A DNA stretch of 9,094 nucleotides from Methanobacteriota archaeon (GTDB lineage Archaea > Thermoplasmatota > Thermoplasmata > RBG-16-68-12): the NCBI GenBank assembly GCA_005879045.1, contig VBLV01000105.1:1-9094 (forward strand). The letters are read 5' to 3'. Positions 6,855 to 9,094 of this stretch are shown piece by piece (within the stretch, counting starts at the first letter, position 1; every line of letters begins with the position of its first letter). The translations under genes were made by a program, and so were the position numbers. The notes under the pieces are model-generated. The model worked only from the letters and a program-made list of their open reading frames with translations. It was not told where the DNA came from and ran no database searches.

Positions 6855-8030
6855 CTAGCGTCCCGAGAGGGACACCAAGGTCCGTGCGACGGATGTCCAG
6901 TCCGGCGTCGTTCGGATCCATTCTTGATTTCTCCGCTGAATCCCGTTGAGGGTGTCGTCCTCGAAGATTCCCTGAATCGCCGTCGCCACCCCGGGCGGAT
7001 CTCGAGGTTCCGTGAACACCAGGCCGGTGCGGCCCTCCAACTCACGAATCGGATGGACACGGGTCGTCACGACGGGCAACCCGGTCGCGACCGCCTCGAG
7101 CGCGACGAGCGGAAGACCCGTGCGGACGAACCGATACGGGAAAACCGCGACGTGGGAGACGCGATAGGCCGCCCGCAACTCCTGTCGTGAGAGGAGTCCG
7201 CGCACGACGAGGAGCTCGTGGGCTCCGATTCGCGTGCGCGTGACGGTCGGATCGGAATACTTCCGATCGCGGAGCAACAGGACGACTTGCGTCGGCGGAT
7301 CGCTCGGAAGCGAGTGGGCCAAGCGGAGCACATCGTCGACGCCCCGAGAGCCCTCCGGCGGCCCCGTGAAGACGACGCGTCGGTCGACAGGACCCAAGAC
7401 TCCCGAGAGTCGCGGTCCCAAACTTGGCGGTGCCCGCTCCAAGAAGAACGGATCGAACGGATGGCGAAGGACCGCGCACGATGAAGGTGGAAGGCCCGCA
7501 GCCGTCGCACGGTCCCGATCGCTGTCCCAAAGGAACCCGAAATGGTCCACAAAAGCCGGCGCGTTAGACCAGGTACCGAGTAGCCGCGACCCATACATCG
7601 CGACGTGGTGCCGATCGTGCGGGATTTCGGCGGCCAAGGTCGGATCGAGAAATCGTCTCGCCAGCTCCTTCGCGTCGTAGAGGGGCCGGAGAAAGATTCC
7701 GATTAGCCGTCCCCGAAAAGAACCCTTGGCTCGAGTACGGCGCATGGAGAAAAATAGGCCTGCCGTCAAACGGCACACACCGATGTCGAACCCCTCGGTT
7801 TGGAGGACCTGCCGAAGTGCTGGGGCGGAGCGAAAATCGCTCCGGTTTCGATGCCATCTGACGGGCACGCCGTTCCAGGTCCGGGGGCCCACTTCGCTTG
7901 TCATGACTGCGGTCTCGTGGCCGACGACCCGGAGCGCTTGGGCAAGATCCCCCAAGTATCTCCACGGCTGGAGGTTCAGCTCGGCCGGGGGGAGCGTTTC
8001 GGTGATAATCGCGATCCGAAGGGTTTCCAA
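6855..8030 (-). CDS. GT4-family (GT-B fold) glycosyltransferase, TTG start
   Basis: The 391 residues show a GT-B enzyme. The N-terminal acceptor domain opens with LRIAIITETLPPAE (4-17). The C-terminal donor domain starts near 215 with RRVVFTGPPEGSRGVDDVL and continues through VVLLLRDRKYSD (249-260), LLSRQELRAAYRVSHVAVFPYR (279-300) and GLPLVALEAVATGLPVVTT (305-323). The second Glu of the usual EX7E nucleotide-sugar motif is E312; the first position is Thr304 instead of Glu, so donor binding may differ from textbook members. Such enzymes retain anomeric configuration and act at the cytoplasmic membrane face on glycans or glycolipids. The TTG at 8030 is the best start: an in-frame stop lies two codons upstream (8034-8036) and there is no ATG close downstream. 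It heads a leftward pair with the DUF1616-like gene and is divergent from the gene starting at 8130, 99 bp away. Sugar specificity is unknown. Confidence 0.85.
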   Translation of the reverse strand: METLRIAIITETLPPAELNLQPWRYLGDLAQALRVVGHETAVMTSEVGPRTWNGVPVRWHRNRSDFRSAPALRQVLQTEGFDIGVCRLTAGLFFSMRRTRAKGSFRGRLIGIFLRPLYDAKELARRFLDPTLAAEIPHDRHHVAMYGSRLLGTWSNAPAFVDHFGFLWDSDRDRATAAGLPPSSCAVLRHPFDPFFLERAPPSLGPRLSGVLGPVDRRVVFTGPPEGSRGVDDVLRLAHSLPSDPPTQVVLLLRDRKYSDPTVTRTRIGAHELLVVRGLLSRQELRAAYRVSHVAVFPYRFVRTGLPLVALEAVATGLPVVTTRVHPIRELEGRTGLVFTEPRDPPGVATAIQGIFEDDTLNGIQRRNQEWIRTTPDWTSVARTLVSLSGR

Positions 8031-8129
8031 GAATCAGCCCGCGCCTCTGCATCGGCCGGCATCGGAACCCGGCAGGGCTGGGATTCGCCTGAATAGGCTA
8101 AATAATCTCGGAACCGTCCCGCGGCTCGA
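8031..8129. promoter_or_regulatory. Divergent promoter region between GT4 and the formyltransferase-like gene
   Basis: This 99-bp gap serves the leftward GT4/DUF1616-like pair and the rightward formyltransferase-like gene. Its only clearly AT-rich patch is about 8091-8107 (gaataggctaaataatc). The patch is well placed for the rightward gene and, read leftward, would give a GT4 leader of roughly 45 nt. A shared element could coordinate both transcripts. Confidence 0.45.
8098..8106 (+). promoter_or_regulatory. TATA-like box placing the transcript start at the ATG (leaderless)
   Basis: The sequence ctaaataat is centred at 8102, 28 bp before the ATG at 8130. Archaeal TATA boxes are centred about 26-28 bp before the transcript start, so the mRNA is predicted to begin at or within a base or two of the start codon. 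No Shine-Dalgarno sequence precedes the ATG, in line with a leaderless message. Confidence 0.6.
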
Positions 8130-9094
8130 ATGTCCCAGGGAGCCTTCCCAAGCATCGCTTCGCTCCGCCCAATTCGGTTTGGTGTCCTGTGCGACGGCCC
8201 GAAAATCCCAACGTGGCAAGCTCGATCCATCGAGGAATTGCGGCGGGTTCCGGGAACCAGTCTTGCCCTGGTCGTCTTCCCAGCGGACAAATTGCCCGAC
8301 GGCTCACGTCCCACCAGTCTCCTGTTCCGGGCGTATGTCGCATCCCACCCGCCCCGTTCGCTCCGGCCACTGGACATGGCTCTCGCGTTCCAAGGCGTAC
8401 CGTCTTTGCGGTGCCATACGACGACGCAAGACGGGTTGGCGCAACGATACGATGAATCCGACGTTCGCCGAATCCGGGCCTTTGACCTGGATTTTCTCCT
8501 CCAATGCGGGTCGTGCGTCCTCGATGGCGAGATCTTGCGAGCGGCGCGTTACGGCGTATGGTCGTTTCAGCACGACGACGGACCTCGTTCTGAAGGAATT
8601 CCGACGTTTCTCTGGCCCATTTACGACGGGGACGCGGTCACGGTTGTGGTCCTGCGGCGCTGCGGCGCTCCGCGGGTGGAGTCGACAACGGCATCGCACT
8701 CCGAAGCGGGTACTTTCGGACGGCTCTTCACTCCCTCCGACAAAACGTTGACCAGGTGCACTTCGGGGTCGTCGGATGGCCGGCCAACGTATGTCAAGAC
8801 GTCCGCCTTGGCCAGACCGGATACCTCGAGGCCCCGGCGGCCGCTACGCCGATCGCCCCGTCGCGCATTCCCACGAACCGTCAGATGATGCGGTTCCTCG
8901 TCCGACAAACCCGACACGCAGTCCGTAGGGCCGTGCGCGGTCTCGTTCGTCACGAACAATGGTGCATCGGAGTCGCCGACGTGCCCATCGACCGGTTCCT
9001 CGAAGCCCGCGGGGAGAAGCGTGTCCGTTGGCTCAATCCTCCGGAGCGCGGGCGGTTCATCGCGGATCCGTTCGGCGCCCAGATCGACGGGGTT
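8130..9094 (+). CDS. Formyltransferase-like / glucosamine inositolphosphorylceramide transferase-like protein, frameshifted and cut by the window end
   Basis: The first frame encodes 177 good residues: IRFGVLCDGPKIPTWQARSI (15-34), then FDLDFLLQCGSCVLDGEIL (118-136) and YGVWSFQHDD (141-150) with H148 where formyltransferases place their catalytic His, then YDGDAVTVVVLRR. The frame is then lost at an 8-bp tandem duplication. From 8669 another frame continues SAGGVDNGIALRSGYFRT, with the Asp of the expected DxG motif. It goes on through VGWPANVCQDVR and PTNRQMMRFL to QWCIGVADVPIDRFL, and then WLNPPERGRFIADPFGAQ at the window end. I associate that last part with the N-terminal domain of glucosamine inositolphosphorylceramide transferase 1. 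The unshifted frame stops at 8888 with an Arg/Ser-rich tail and lacks the Asp. The formyltransferase Asn is not conserved, so the chemistry is uncertain. A role in modifying an amino sugar or a glycolipid head group is inferred from family and context. The start is the ATG at 8130, set by the TATA spacing. Confidence 0.75.
8653..8668 (+). repeat. Exact 8-bp tandem duplication breaking the formyltransferase-like frame
   Basis: The unit tgcggcgc occurs twice back to back (8653-8660 and 8661-8668). Removing one copy joins codons ending at 8660 to codons starting at 8669 and gives LRR-SAGGVDNG without a stop. Eight bases is not a multiple of three, so the duplication itself explains the loss of frame. 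Confidence 0.9.

Noticed and set aside
6788..7060. N-terminal extension of the DUF1616-like frame up to 7060
   Set aside because: These 91 residues are basic and low in quality, overlap the GT4 gene in another frame, and the ATG at 6787 leads directly into the first membrane helix.
8669..8888. Tail of the unshifted formyltransferase-like frame (Arg/Ser/Pro-rich)
   Set aside because: It is explained by the 8-bp duplication; the other frame carries the family motifs.

Overview
This is about 9.1 kb of high-GC DNA that reads best as an archaeal chromosome fragment, most likely from a Thermoplasmata/Thermoplasmatota-type lineage. The lineage is inferred from protein style; no marker gene is present. 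The reasons are: TATA-like boxes about 27-28 bp upstream of probable transcript starts, few strong Shine-Dalgarno sites, a roadblock/LC7 protein, a membrane-anchored regulator with two winged helices, a DPM1-like glycosyltransferase and a DUF1616-like membrane protein. There is no rRNA, tRNA, CRISPR array, transposase or phage gene.

Layout. Bases 1-49 hold two near-identical 23-bp direct repeats cut by the window edge. Two leftward genes follow: an unrecognised four-helix membrane protein (181-1380) and a family 2 glycosyltransferase (1471-2370). A gene-free stretch of about 410 bp separates them from three rightward genes: a roadblock/LC7 protein (2785-3255), the membrane-anchored double winged-helix regulator (3346-3909) and a large polytopic GT-C-like membrane protein (4015-5876, with a frameshift near its end). 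Facing it and ending 8 bp away is a leftward pair: a GT4 glycosyltransferase (6855-8030) and a DUF1616-like membrane protein (5885-6787). From a divergent promoter region at about 8031-8129, a rightward gene starts at 8130 and runs off the window. It encodes a formyltransferase-like domain followed by a domain resembling the N-terminal domain of glucosamine inositolphosphorylceramide transferase. Its frame is broken by an exact 8-bp tandem duplication.

Taken together this looks like a cell-surface glycan or glycolipid locus. A GT2 enzyme could charge a polyprenyl-phosphate carrier, a GT-C enzyme could act at the outer face of the membrane, and a GT4 enzyme could extend the glycan from a nucleotide sugar. 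A formyltransferase-like fusion protein could modify an amino sugar or add a glycolipid head group, and a DUF1616-like ectodomain carries three N-glycosylation sequons. The roadblock and membrane winged-helix genes may supply signalling or regulation. The main points to check are the two frame breaks (near 5739 and at 8653-8668). Simple edits repair both, which suggests recent mutation, slippage-type variation or assembly error rather than old decay.
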